This document shows, one piece after another, positions 1 through 7,898 of a stretch of 45,067 nt of DNA. Under the pieces are notes generated by a model. The model was not told the DNA's origin, did not search any database, and saw only the letters and a list, made by a program, of their open reading frames with translations. The translations under genes were made by a program, and so were the position numbers. This stretch comes from DASPWW01 sp035637595 (GTDB taxonomy: Bacteria; Actinomycetota; Thermoleophilia; Solirubrobacterales; 70-9): assembly GCA_035637595.1 (NCBI GenBank), contig DASPWW010000042.1:1-45067 (forward strand), in the 5' to 3' direction. Within the stretch, counting starts at the first letter, position 1. The number at the start of each line of letters is the position of its first letter.

Positions 1-765
1 GAAGCCGAGTCCAAAGCTCTCGGGAGAGGCGGCCGCGCGCAGCACGAAGAAGCTCTCGAAGCCGCCGCCGACGGGGCCGACGACGAAATCCGTCGACTTC
101 CAGGTCGACGCATAGAAGCTGCGCTGGGCGACGACGTGGGCCTCGGGGCTCTGCGAGACGCCCTCGGGCGCGACCGAGACGTCGATGTCGGGCAGCTCGA
201 TCTCGGCTTGGGGCGAGAGCTCCTGCGGCAGCCGAAGCTCGGCCAGCGGGTTGTGTGGTCGTAGCGTCTGGCCGTGGTCTTCGAGCTGGTTGTCGACGGG
301 CTCAAGCTCGCCCGACGGCGTCTCTGCCTGAAGCGGCAGCGTGCTCTCGACGAGGGCGTTCGAAGGCTCGCCCGCAACGTCGACGATCGCGCCGTAGTCG
401 CCGGCGAAGCCGTCGAGGTCTGAGGCCGGAATACCGGCGAGCGGATCGAAGCTCGGCTCGGCGAGCGTTCCGGACCGATCGTCGGTCGCAAGCTCGATCG
501 CCTCCGATGTCGAGAGGTCGGCGTAGGCGCTCGCCGAGTCCTCGAGCGCCTGCTGGCCCTCGGGGCTCGTGCGCTGCTTCCAGAGGTCTTTGAGGCGCTG
601 CTGCTCGGCCTCGAAGGCGTGCTGGAAGGCCGGATCCTGGAAGTAGGGCGCCGCCGAGTCCGGGACGTCGATCTCGGCGAGCGCAGGTTGTGCGCTCATC
701 ACGCCGCCAAAGAGGACAGCGAGCACGAGAAGGCGTCGGAGCAATCGAGGGATCAGACAAGCCAC
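1..765 (-). CDS. Secreted protein, N-terminal part (runs off left edge)
   Basis: The reading frame is open from a GTG at 763-765 to the left edge, about 255 residues. It begins with a typical signal peptide: two leucine-flanked arginines, a hydrophobic core, and a cleavage-like QPALA|EIDVP. The mature part is acidic and low in cysteine. It carries the pattern SGELEPVDNQLED followed by NPLAELRLPQEL and a later FYAS-W segment, which reminds me of the leader region of large actinobacterial RHS/YD-repeat or wall-associated proteins; this family guess is from memory of such leaders, not a domain hit. The start is chosen because a GGGA lies 6 nt upstream of the GTG; another GTG at 790-792 would only lengthen the n-region. 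The gene has its own promoter region with repeated CCGATCGG palindromes. The function is unknown. Confidence 0.7.
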   Translation of the reverse strand, partial: MACLIPRLLRRLLVLAVLFGGVMSAQPALAEIDVPDSAAPYFQDPAFQHAFEAEQQRLKDLWKQRTSPEGQQALEDSASAYADLSTSEAIELATDDRSGTLAEPSFDPLAGIPASDLDGFAGDYGAIVDVAGEPSNALVESTLPLQAETPSGELEPVDNQLEDHGQTLRPHNPLAELRLPQELSPQAEIELPDIDVSVAPEGVSQSPEAHVVAQRSFYASTWKSTDFVVGPVGGGFESFFVLRAAASPESFGLGF

Positions 766-791
766 GCTAATCCCGATGCCGCATCGCGTCA

Positions 792-865
792 CCCTCCGAT
801 CGGCTACATTCGCGGACCGTTCTCGGCAGTCCGATCGGAGGGGTCGTCGCGGTCCGATCGGAGGG
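792..865. repeat. Three CCGATCGG palindromes with flanking inverted/direct repeats
   Basis: CCGATCGG occurs at 796-803, 831-838 and 854-861. CCCTCCGATCGG (792-803) is the reverse complement of CCGATCGGAGGG (831-842), and the latter is directly repeated at 854-865, with the repeat continuing as GGTCGTCGC or GGTTCGTCGC. The cluster sits between the ABC permease stop and the signal-peptide start, just upstream of the secreted-protein gene. It could be a multi-site operator, a hairpin terminator for the ABC operon, or both. No U-tract follows. Confidence 0.55.
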
Positions 866-899
866 GTTCGTCGCCTGGCGTGCCCGGTCGGCTGAGCCC

Positions 900-3569
900 C
901 TACTCGTAGCTCAACGCCCGGATCACGTCGAGGCGGGCGGCGCGGCGCGCCGGCAGCACGGAGGCGATCAGACCCAGGACCATGCCCGCCACGGCGACCA
1001 GGGCCATGGTGGACAGCGGCGGCTCGTAGACGACGCCGGGGACCCCGGCGGCGAGGCCCTTGAGCAGCGCCCAGCCCAGCCCGGCGCCGACGACGATGCC
1101 AAGCACGGCGCCGATCAGCCCGATGACCAGGCTCTCGTCCGCGACCTGGCGCCGCACCTGCCAGCGGTTGGCGCCGAGCGCTCGCAGCACCCCGATCTCG
1201 CGCGTGCGCTCGATCACCGACATCGACAGCGTGTTGACGATCCCGAACAGGCTCGCGAACACCGCCACGGCGACGATCGCGTAGAAGATCGCGAACTGCT
1301 CGTTGACCCGCCGCTCGACGTCGGACTTCAGCTCATCGTTCGAGAGCACGGCCAGGTTGGGGTAGTGGCGGTCGACGATTCGCTCGACCTTGCGCTCCAG
1401 GATCGGGCGCGCGTCGGCCGAGGTCGCCTTGAGCGCCAGCTCCGAGTCGGCGTTGACCCCCCAGACGTCGCGCAGAGTGTCGAGCGACATCCCGATCGTC
1501 TGGCCCCCGAAGACGACCGTCTGGACGATCCCCGCGACGTGGGTGTGGCGCGAGCCCGACGGGCCCTGGAGCCGGATCCGGTCGCCGACCTCGAGCCCCG
1601 CCTCGTCAGCCTGCCCCTGGCCCACCGTCACCCAGCCGCGCTCGAGCCGATCGAACGCCTGCTCGCGGCTCGCGCCCTCGATGTCGGTCTGATCGACGGG
1701 GTCGTACTCGTCGGGCTTGAACGCGAACAGCAGGCCCTCGGAGCCGTGCTTTCCGCTCGGGCCCGGGAGGTTGGGGGTGAACAGGAAGCGCTCGCGCGCC
1801 ACGACCGCGGCCTCCGGGATCTTCGCGAGACGGTCCCGAAGGTCCCTGTCAATCGTCTGCTGGGGCCCCTGGCCGGGGGCGAATCCGCGCGGCTGCACCG
1901 TCAGGTCGCGGGCGAAGCTGCGGTCGAACTCGTCCTCGATCGAGCTCAGGAAGCTGGCCCCGATGCTGTTGACGGCGACGACGAGCGAGAGGCCGATCAT
2001 CAGGCCGGTCGCGGTCGCCGCGGTGCGCCCGGGATCGGAGCGCGCGGCATCGGCGGCGAGCCTGCCCTCGACCCCGAAGACGCGGCGAAGCGGCCACGAC
2101 AGGACGCTCACCATCGGCTTGATCACGAACGGGGACACCATCGCGATCCCGAAGAAGATCGCGATCGTGCCGAGCATCCCGGCCGCGGCGACGATGGAGG
2201 TCGTCTCGTCGGCCGCCCCGAGCCAGAAGGCTCCGCCGAGGCCGAGGACGATCAGCACGACCCCGATCGCGGCGCGGCGGCGTCGGGGGCGGGAGCGCAG
2301 GCCCTCGGTGCCGAGAACGGCGCGGATCGGCGAGGTGCGCCCGGCGCGGCGCGCCGGCCACAGCGCGCCAGCCACCGACGTCCCGACCCCGGTGACCACA
2401 GCGGCGAGCAGCGCCCACCACGTGAATCGCAGCTCTCCCACCGGCACCTCGAGCACCTCGCGGGTGATCACCACGAGCCCCTTGGCGAGCGCGATCCCGA
2501 GGGCCAGCCCGATCACGGTACCGGCGACTCCGAGCAGCGCCGCCTCGATCAGCACCGAGCGGACGATCATCCCGCGGGTCGAGCCCAGCGTGCGCAGCAT
2601 CCCGATCTCCCGGATGCGCTGGAGGACGGTCATGTTGAACGAGTTGAAGATCAGAAAGCCGCCGACGAACAGCGCCATCGCGGCGAAGAAGTAGAGGATC
2701 ACGTTGAAGGCCTGGAGCTGCGACTCGACCTCGTCGGCCTTGGCGTCGGGGGTGGCCACCTTCGCCCCGCGCTCCAGGCTGTGCTCGAGCCGCCGCCGGA
2801 CCTCCTGGATCGTGTCCTCGCCGCCGCTCACCGTGAGCTGGACCTCGTCGTAGCCGCGCGGCTTGTCCATGATCTCCCGGGCGGCGCCGAGCGGCATCGT
2901 CGCGAAGCCCTGGCCGCCGAAGTCGAGCCCGGTGGTGAACTTGAAAAGGCCGACGACCTCGAGCCGCTCAGTCCCCGACGGGGTGGCGAGCCGGATGCGG
3001 TCGCCGACCTCGATCTTGTTGGCGTCGGCCCAGCTCTGCTGGAGGGCGATCTCGCGGCCGTGCCGGGGCTTGCGGCCTGCGACCGTCTCGGTGTCGCTGA
3101 AGTCGGCCGCCCCGGGGTCCTGGCCGGCAACGTTGAGCGGCTCGCCGGTCACCTCGTCCTCGGGCTTGGCGGCGCCCGGCGGCGGTGCCGTCCCCTCGGC
3201 GCCCGGCGGCGGCGCGCCCTCGGGAGCCGCCGCGGGCGGCTCGGGCTCGGGCGGCGGGCGTTCCGTGTGCTCGATCAGGTCGAAGCGGGCCTGGACGTTG
3301 CCGACGGCCTCGGCGACGCCCTCGGTCCGCCTCACCTCGTGCAGCGTCGAGGTGCGAAGCGAGCCCGACGCCTGGGACCCGGAGACCACGAGGTCGGCGC
3401 GTCCGTAGATCGAGTCGAACAGGTCGCTGAACGTGCGCTGGATCGTCGCGCTCAGCAGAAGGACGCCGAGGATCATCGCGACGCCGAGCACGATGCCCGC
3501 GGCGGTGAGCAGGGCCCGCAGCCGCCGCGCCCGGAGCTGCCGCGGCGCCAGCGCCGCGAACGAGCGCAT
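900..3569 (-). CDS. ABC transporter permease, FtsX/MacB type, double-module
   Basis: This 889-residue integral membrane protein should form the channel partner of the ATPase encoded just upstream. Residues 15-45 form the first membrane helix and are followed by a long extracytoplasmic domain. A three-helix FtsX module lies at about 285-400, and a second half (helices near 435-520, a second periplasmic-type domain, and a final FtsX module at about 765-889 ending ARRAARLDVIRALSYE) makes it a fused duplicate, as in LolC/E-like two-module permeases. The first extracellular domain holds a Pro/Ala/Gly-rich insert at about 104-140. The ATG at 3567-3569 overlaps the ATPase stop (ATGA), so translation is coupled. 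The substrate cannot be read from sequence; the family exports lipids, lipoproteins, peptides or drugs. Confidence 0.9.
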   Translation of the reverse strand: MRSFAALAPRQLRARRLRALLTAAGIVLGVAMILGVLLLSATIQRTFSDLFDSIYGRADLVVSGSQASGSLRTSTLHEVRRTEGVAEAVGNVQARFDLIEHTERPPPEPEPPAAAPEGAPPPGAEGTAPPPGAAKPEDEVTGEPLNVAGQDPGAADFSDTETVAGRKPRHGREIALQQSWADANKIEVGDRIRLATPSGTERLEVVGLFKFTTGLDFGGQGFATMPLGAAREIMDKPRGYDEVQLTVSGGEDTIQEVRRRLEHSLERGAKVATPDAKADEVESQLQAFNVILYFFAAMALFVGGFLIFNSFNMTVLQRIREIGMLRTLGSTRGMIVRSVLIEAALLGVAGTVIGLALGIALAKGLVVITREVLEVPVGELRFTWWALLAAVVTGVGTSVAGALWPARRAGRTSPIRAVLGTEGLRSRPRRRRAAIGVVLIVLGLGGAFWLGAADETTSIVAAAGMLGTIAIFFGIAMVSPFVIKPMVSVLSWPLRRVFGVEGRLAADAARSDPGRTAATATGLMIGLSLVVAVNSIGASFLSSIEDEFDRSFARDLTVQPRGFAPGQGPQQTIDRDLRDRLAKIPEAAVVARERFLFTPNLPGPSGKHGSEGLLFAFKPDEYDPVDQTDIEGASREQAFDRLERGWVTVGQGQADEAGLEVGDRIRLQGPSGSRHTHVAGIVQTVVFGGQTIGMSLDTLRDVWGVNADSELALKATSADARPILERKVERIVDRHYPNLAVLSNDELKSDVERRVNEQFAIFYAIVAVAVFASLFGIVNTLSMSVIERTREIGVLRALGANRWQVRRQVADESLVIGLIGAVLGIVVGAGLGWALLKGLAAGVPGVVYEPPLSTMALVAVAGMVLGLIASVLPARRAARLDVIRALSYE

Positions 3570-4423
3570 CAGCGCGACGGAGCGCGGCTCAGGACGTCGC
3601 GAAGCATGCCCGCGACCCGGCCGATCCGGGTGCGGTCGGGCTCGCCGTCGCCGCCGGCCTCGAGGCTCGCGAAGCTGTCCGCCACGCGCTGCGTCGAGCC
3701 GCCCTCAAGCTCGCCGGCCACCCGCCCGTCGCGCAGGAACAGGACCCGGCCAGCGGTCGCCGCCGCGCTGGGGTCGTGGGTCACCATCACGATGGTGTGG
3801 CCCTCGGAGCTGTTCAGCTCGCTGAGCAGCTCCAGCACCCCGGCACCCGAGCGCGAGTCGAGGTTGCCCGTCGGCTCGTCGGCGAGCACGAGCTCGGGAC
3901 GCATCAGCAGCGCGCGGGCGATCGAGACACGTTGCTGCTCGCCGCCCGAGAGCTCCGACGGAAGGTGGTCGGCGCGCGCCGAGAGCCCGACCCGGGCCAG
4001 CAGCTCGCCCGCCCGCGCCCGCATCGCCTCGTCCCGCCTGCCTGCGATCAGCGCCGGCAGCAGGACGTTCTCCTCGGCGGTCAGCGTCGCGAGCAGGTTG
4101 TAGAACTGGAAGACGAAGCCGATCGTGTCGCGGCGCAGCGCGGTCAGCTCCGCGTCGTCGAGGCCCTCGTAGCGACGCCCGGCGAGCTCGATCGTGCCCG
4201 AGCTCGGCGACTCCAGCGCGCCCAGCAGGTGCAGCAACGTGCTCTTGCCGGAACCCGACGGACCCATGATCGCCAGCATCTCGCCGCGCGCGATCTCGAT
4301 CGAGGCCCCGTCGAGCGCGCGGACCTCGGTCTCGCCGCTGCCGTAGAGCTTGGTCAGACCCCGCGTACGGACGGCGAGGGTCGGAGTGGCGCTCTCGATG
4401 GAGGTGGGCTGGGTGGAGGCCAC
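3569..4423 (-). CDS. ABC transporter ATP-binding protein, LolD/MacB type
   Basis: This 284-residue nucleotide-binding subunit powers the FtsX-type permease. Walker A is GPSGSGKS, the signature is LSGGEQQRV, and Walker B reads LVLADEPTGNLDS, the form typical of LolD/MacB/FtsE ATPases; the H-loop is MVTHDP. The C-terminal 45 residues or so after the ATPase core are an unusual polar extension of unknown role. Translation starts at a GTG (4421-4423). A TAGCCT -10-like element ends only 6 nt upstream of this GTG, with no Shine-Dalgarno between, so the message may be leaderless. It is followed without a gap by the permease gene. Confidence 0.93.
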   Translation of the reverse strand: MASTQPTSIESATPTLAVRTRGLTKLYGSGETEVRALDGASIEIARGEMLAIMGPSGSGKSTLLHLLGALESPSSGTIELAGRRYEGLDDAELTALRRDTIGFVFQFYNLLATLTAEENVLLPALIAGRRDEAMRARAGELLARVGLSARADHLPSELSGGEQQRVSIARALLMRPELVLADEPTGNLDSRSGAGVLELLSELNSSEGHTIVMVTHDPSAAATAGRVLFLRDGRVAGELEGGSTQRVADSFASLEAGGDGEPDRTRIGRVAGMLRDVLSRAPSR

Positions 4424-4429
4424 GCGTCG

Positions 4430-4435
4430 AGGCTA
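4430..4435 (-). promoter_or_regulatory. Candidate -10 (TAGCCT) of ABC exporter operon
   Basis: TAGCCT on the minus strand lies 6 nt upstream of the GTG start. Its position fits a leaderless transcript, but no convincing -35 is visible. It overlaps the 22-nt gap after the upstream isomerase stop. Confidence 0.3.
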
Positions 4436-4445
4436 GCTGAGCGGC

Positions 4446-5471
4446 CTAGGGACGCCCCAGCTCGTCCTTGAGCCGCTCGATGACGTCGACCGGGGTCGGA
4501 TCGACGCCGCGCCGCGCCGCGAGGTGGAGCGACAGCAGGTCGCCGAGCATGACGGCCCACAGCAGGCGCTCCGTGCGGCTGTCCCCCACCGTCTCGACGT
4601 GCGCGACGTGGCTTGCGTTCGGCTCGATCAGCGACGCGGTGAGCTCGAAGCGCTGGCGCTCGCGCGGGTGCTGGTCGGGATCGGTCAGCATCACGGCGCT
4701 CATCGCGACGCCCTCCCCGGCGCCATCCCATCCGGCGATCTCGTTGTGATCGAGCTCGGGAAGCTCGTTCGCGAAAGCCGGCATCTTCGCGTTCTCGTTG
4801 AGCTGGCACTTCCACCTGTAGGCGACCGGCGCCGTCAGGTCGCTTCCGTAGATCGCGGGAACGGTGCCGTCGAGCGCATCGGCCAGTGCGCCGGCGAGCT
4901 CGCCGAGCTCCTCGCGACGCTCCTCCAGGCGTGCCGCCGAGCTGTCGATCTCCATCCGGATGGTGTCGGCGCCGCTGCACAGCGACGCCACCTCCGCGGC
5001 GACGGTGAACATGTAGCCGACCGCGGCCCGCGGCTCGAGGCCCGCGGGCAGGCCGATGATCGGCACCCCGTCCCGGCGCGCCGCATCGGCGATCGCGCCC
5101 CCGGTCGTGGCGACGATCCGCACCGCCCCGAGCGCCTCGGCCGCCTCGTAGCAGGCGATCGTCTCCTCGGTGTCGCCCGAGTAACTCGAGCACAGCACGG
5201 CGCGGTCGGTCGGAGTCCAGACCGGCAGCCCGTAGCCGCGGACCACGGTGAGGGGCCTACCGAGCCTCGAGCCGAGCGCGGCGATGGCGAGGTCGCCACC
5301 GATCGCGGAGCCACCCATGCCGCAGACGACGAGTCCCGAGCTCTCGACCGGCTCGAGCCGCGCCGACTCGACTCGCCACAGCGCGTCGCGCAGGTGGTCG
5401 GGCAGCGCCTCGACGGCGCCAAGCATGTCGCTGGAGTCGAGCGAGCGCAGCGAGGCCAGGTCGTCGCTCAC
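4446..5471 (-). CDS. Bifunctional phosphoglucose/phosphomannose isomerase (SIS domain)
   Basis: This 341-residue protein interconverts fructose-6-phosphate with glucose-6- or mannose-6-phosphate in the archaeal/actinobacterial PGI/PMI family. The first SIS domain shows VVCGMGGSAIGGD and the serine-rich sugar-phosphate loop SSYSGDTEET. The C-terminal half carries the family signature around NENAKMPAFANELPELDHNE, which holds the catalytic glutamate and histidine of the family. The chosen start is the GTG at 5469-5471, which overlaps the TGA of the upstream nucleotidyltransferase (GTGA); the longer open frame upstream of it has a shadow-like Arg-rich translation. The gene lies in a row with a nucleotidyltransferase and UDP-glucose dehydrogenase, which implies a role in supplying activated sugars for envelope polymers. 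Confidence 0.9.
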   Translation of the reverse strand: MSDDLASLRSLDSSDMLGAVEALPDHLRDALWRVESARLEPVESSGLVVCGMGGSAIGGDLAIAALGSRLGRPLTVVRGYGLPVWTPTDRAVLCSSYSGDTEETIACYEAAEALGAVRIVATTGGAIADAARRDGVPIIGLPAGLEPRAAVGYMFTVAAEVASLCSGADTIRMEIDSSAARLEERREELGELAGALADALDGTVPAIYGSDLTAPVAYRWKCQLNENAKMPAFANELPELDHNEIAGWDGAGEGVAMSAVMLTDPDQHPRERQRFELTASLIEPNASHVAHVETVGDSRTERLLWAVMLGDLLSLHLAARRGVDPTPVDVIERLKDELGRP

Positions 5472-6556
5472 GCGAACTCCTCCCCCGGCTGAACGCGACC
5501 CCCCTCCCCGACGGTCGCCCCGGGCGCGATCCGCGCGCCCTCGCCGACCACCACACCCGGCTCGACCGTCGCGCCCACCCCGACCTCGACGCCGGCGGCG
5601 AGGATCGTGCCGCGGACCTGCGCCTCGGCGCCGATGCGGCATCCCCGGTGGATCGCCGACTGCTCGATCACGGCACGCTCGCCGATCTCGCTGCCCGTTC
5701 CGACCACCGCCCTGGCGCCGACACGGGCGCCGGCGGCGACCTGGGTGCGCGTCTCGATCAGCGCCGGTGGCGTGAGCGTGGCGCCGGAAGCGACCTCGGC
5801 GTCCTCCTCGACGAGCAGGCCGTGCTCGTCGAGCCGCTCGCCGACATCGGTCCGGGCCCGGCGCTCGAGGATGTCCCAGCTCGCCTGGAGGTAGCGCTCC
5901 GGCGTGCCGATGTCCGTCCAGTAGCCGTCCAGGCGGCAGCCGTAGAGGCCGTGGCCGACGAGCTTCGGGAAGACCTCGCGCTCAATCGAGACCTCGCAAT
6001 CCTCAGGAACGAGGTCGAGCACGCGCCTCTCGAGGACGTAGGCGCCGGCGCTGATCTCGTCGGTGTCGATCTGATCGGGCTCCGGCTTCTCGAGGAACTC
6101 GCGGATCTCGCCGTCCTCCTCCCTCCTGACCAGCCCGTACGCTGAGGGATCGTCGACCGGATAGAGGGCGAGCGTGGCTGTCGCGCCGCGCTCCTCGTGG
6201 AGCCGCATCAGCGCGGTGAGGTCGAGGTCGGTGAGAACGTCGCCGTTGAGCGCCAGGAAGCGGTCGTCGAGAAAGCGCTCGGCGAACTTGATCGCACCGG
6301 CGGTGCCGCGCGCCTCGGGCTCCTGGACATAGCGCAGCCGCGGCCCGCCGTCGCCGCCCTCGCCGAGCACGTCATGGACTCCCGCGGCGAGAAAGCCGCA
6401 TGCCATCACCACGTCGTCGACGCCGTGATGGGCCAGCCAGTCGATCATGTAGCGGATCAGCGGCCGGTCGACCAGCGGCAGGACCGGCTTGGGCATCGTC
6501 AGCGTCAGCGGACGCAGACGGGTGCCCTCCCCCCCGACAAGGATCAGAGCCTGCAC
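5468..6556 (-). CDS. Sugar-1-phosphate nucleotidyltransferase with beta-helix tail (GDP-mannose pyrophosphorylase-like)
   Basis: This 362-residue enzyme makes an NDP-sugar from a sugar-1-phosphate and NTP. The N-terminus VQALILVGGEGTRLRPLT is the nucleotide-binding signature, and KPVLPLVDRPLIRY, LNGDVL and FLEKP follow as in ManC/GlmU-like nucleotidyltransferases. From about residue 255 the sequence is a run of hexapeptide repeats (VGARAVVG, IGERAVIE, VEVGVGATV) that should fold as a left-handed beta helix. The start is the GTG at 6554-6556 with a GGGGA about 9 nt upstream, 4 nt after the UDP-glucose dehydrogenase stop; upstream codons in frame look non-coding. Mannose-1-phosphate is the likely substrate because the next gene is a phosphomannose isomerase, but glucose-1-phosphate is possible. 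Confidence 0.88.
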   Translation of the reverse strand: MQALILVGGEGTRLRPLTLTMPKPVLPLVDRPLIRYMIDWLAHHGVDDVVMACGFLAAGVHDVLGEGGDGGPRLRYVQEPEARGTAGAIKFAERFLDDRFLALNGDVLTDLDLTALMRLHEERGATATLALYPVDDPSAYGLVRREEDGEIREFLEKPEPDQIDTDEISAGAYVLERRVLDLVPEDCEVSIEREVFPKLVGHGLYGCRLDGYWTDIGTPERYLQASWDILERRARTDVGERLDEHGLLVEEDAEVASGATLTPPALIETRTQVAAGARVGARAVVGTGSEIGERAVIEQSAIHRGCRIGAEAQVRGTILAAGVEVGVGATVEPGVVVGEGARIAPGATVGEGGRVQPGEEFA

Positions 6557-6560
6557 GCGA

Positions 6561-7880
6561 CTATTCCCCGGCGCCCACGCCGCCCGGGCCGCCCGGACTG
6601 CCATTCGGGCGGCCGATGCCCTCGTAGGTGAAGCCCGCGTCGCGCAGCGCGGCGGCGTCGAGGAAGTTGCGACCGTCGACGATCAGCGGGTTGGCCATCC
6701 GCTCGCGCAGCTTGGCCCAGTCGAGCTCGGCGAACTCCGGCCACTCGGTGACCAGCACAGCCGCATCGGCGCCCTCGAGCGCCTGCTCCGCCGACGCCGC
6801 GAACTCGACGCTCGGCAGCAGCTCTCGCGCACGCTCCTCGGCTACCGGGTCAAAGCCGCGCACCGTCGCACCCTCGCCCTGGAGGCGAGCTGCGAGCACG
6901 AGGCTGGAGGCCCCTCGCATGTCGTCGGTGTCGGGCTTGAACGCCAGTCCCAACAGCGCCACCTCCTTCCCGGCCAGGGATCCAAGATGCTTCTCGAGCT
7001 TGCCGATTACCCGCCGCTTCTGAAGCTCGTTCACCTCGATCACGGAGCTGAGCAACTGGAAGTGGTACCCCGTGTTCCCGGCAAGGATCTTGAGCGCGCT
7101 GACATCTTTCGTAAAACAAGACCCGCCGTACCCGATCCCGGCCCGCAGGAACGACGGGCCGATCCGGTCGTCGAGACCCATACCCCGGGCGACCTCGGTC
7201 ACGTCCGCCCCAACCTCCTCCGAGACATTTGCGATCTCGTTGATGAACGAGATCTTCGTGGCGAGGAATGCGTTCGAGGCGAGCTTGATCATCTCAGCGC
7301 TGGCAACATCTGTGCGAACGAGCTCACCCCCTAGCGGCTCGTAGATCGCGGTAACCGCGTCGGCGGCCCATGCGTCATTGGGCGCCGCGCCGATCACGAC
7401 GCGGTCCGGGTGCATGAAGTCCTCGACCGCCGTCCCCTCCTTGAGGAACTCCGGGCACGAAACGTAAGCCAGGCCGGGAAGGTCGCGCTTGATCGCGGCT
7501 CCGGTACCTGCCGGAACTGTGCTCTTCATCACCAGCGCATGGTCGCCGTCGCCGCCCAGCCCGGCGACGACCGCGTGGACGCGCGACAGGTCGGCGTCGC
7601 CCGAGTAGGTCGGCGGGGTGTCGACGCACACGAACAGAAGCCGCGCCGCGTCGAGGACGTCGTCCATCGAGGTCGTGAAATGCAGCCGCTCGGCGTTTCG
7701 CTGGACGAGCTCGGGCAGGCCGGGCTCGTGGATCGGGACCTCGCCGGATCGCAGCGCCTCGACCTTGGCCTCGTCGACGTCCATCGCCCGGACCTCGTGG
7801 CCGACTTCGGCGAAGCACGCCGCCGTGACGAGCCCGACCCAGCCGACGCCGACCACGCCGATCGTCTCCCTATCGGTCAT
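6561..7880 (-). CDS. ugd: UDP-glucose 6-dehydrogenase
   Basis: This 439-residue enzyme oxidises UDP-glucose to UDP-glucuronate with NAD, supplying uronic acids for envelope glycans. The N-terminal Rossmann motif is VVGVGWVGLVTAACFAEVGH; the catalytic cysteine sits in GIGYGGSCFTKDVSAL, and LLGLAFKPDTDDMR marks the C-terminal UDP-binding domain. Length and domain order are normal for the family, and a short Gly/Pro-rich tail ends the protein. It lies between the LCP ligase gene (18 nt upstream) and the nucleotidyltransferase (4 nt downstream), all in one direction, so one operon is likely. Confidence 0.95.
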   Translation of the reverse strand: MTDRETIGVVGVGWVGLVTAACFAEVGHEVRAMDVDEAKVEALRSGEVPIHEPGLPELVQRNAERLHFTTSMDDVLDAARLLFVCVDTPPTYSGDADLSRVHAVVAGLGGDGDHALVMKSTVPAGTGAAIKRDLPGLAYVSCPEFLKEGTAVEDFMHPDRVVIGAAPNDAWAADAVTAIYEPLGGELVRTDVASAEMIKLASNAFLATKISFINEIANVSEEVGADVTEVARGMGLDDRIGPSFLRAGIGYGGSCFTKDVSALKILAGNTGYHFQLLSSVIEVNELQKRRVIGKLEKHLGSLAGKEVALLGLAFKPDTDDMRGASSLVLAARLQGEGATVRGFDPVAEERARELLPSVEFAASAEQALEGADAAVLVTEWPEFAELDWAKLRERMANPLIVDGRNFLDAAALRDAGFTYEGIGRPNGSPGGPGGVGAGE

Positions 7881-7898
7881 CGGCTCATGCCGAGCCCC

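Noticed and set aside
1365..4103. Long plus-strand open frame of 912 codons opposite the ABC exporter genes
   Set aside because: Its translation is an Arg/Ala/Asp/Pro-rich shadow with no motif, opposite two genes with clear Walker and FtsX signatures; GC-rich third positions produce such frames.
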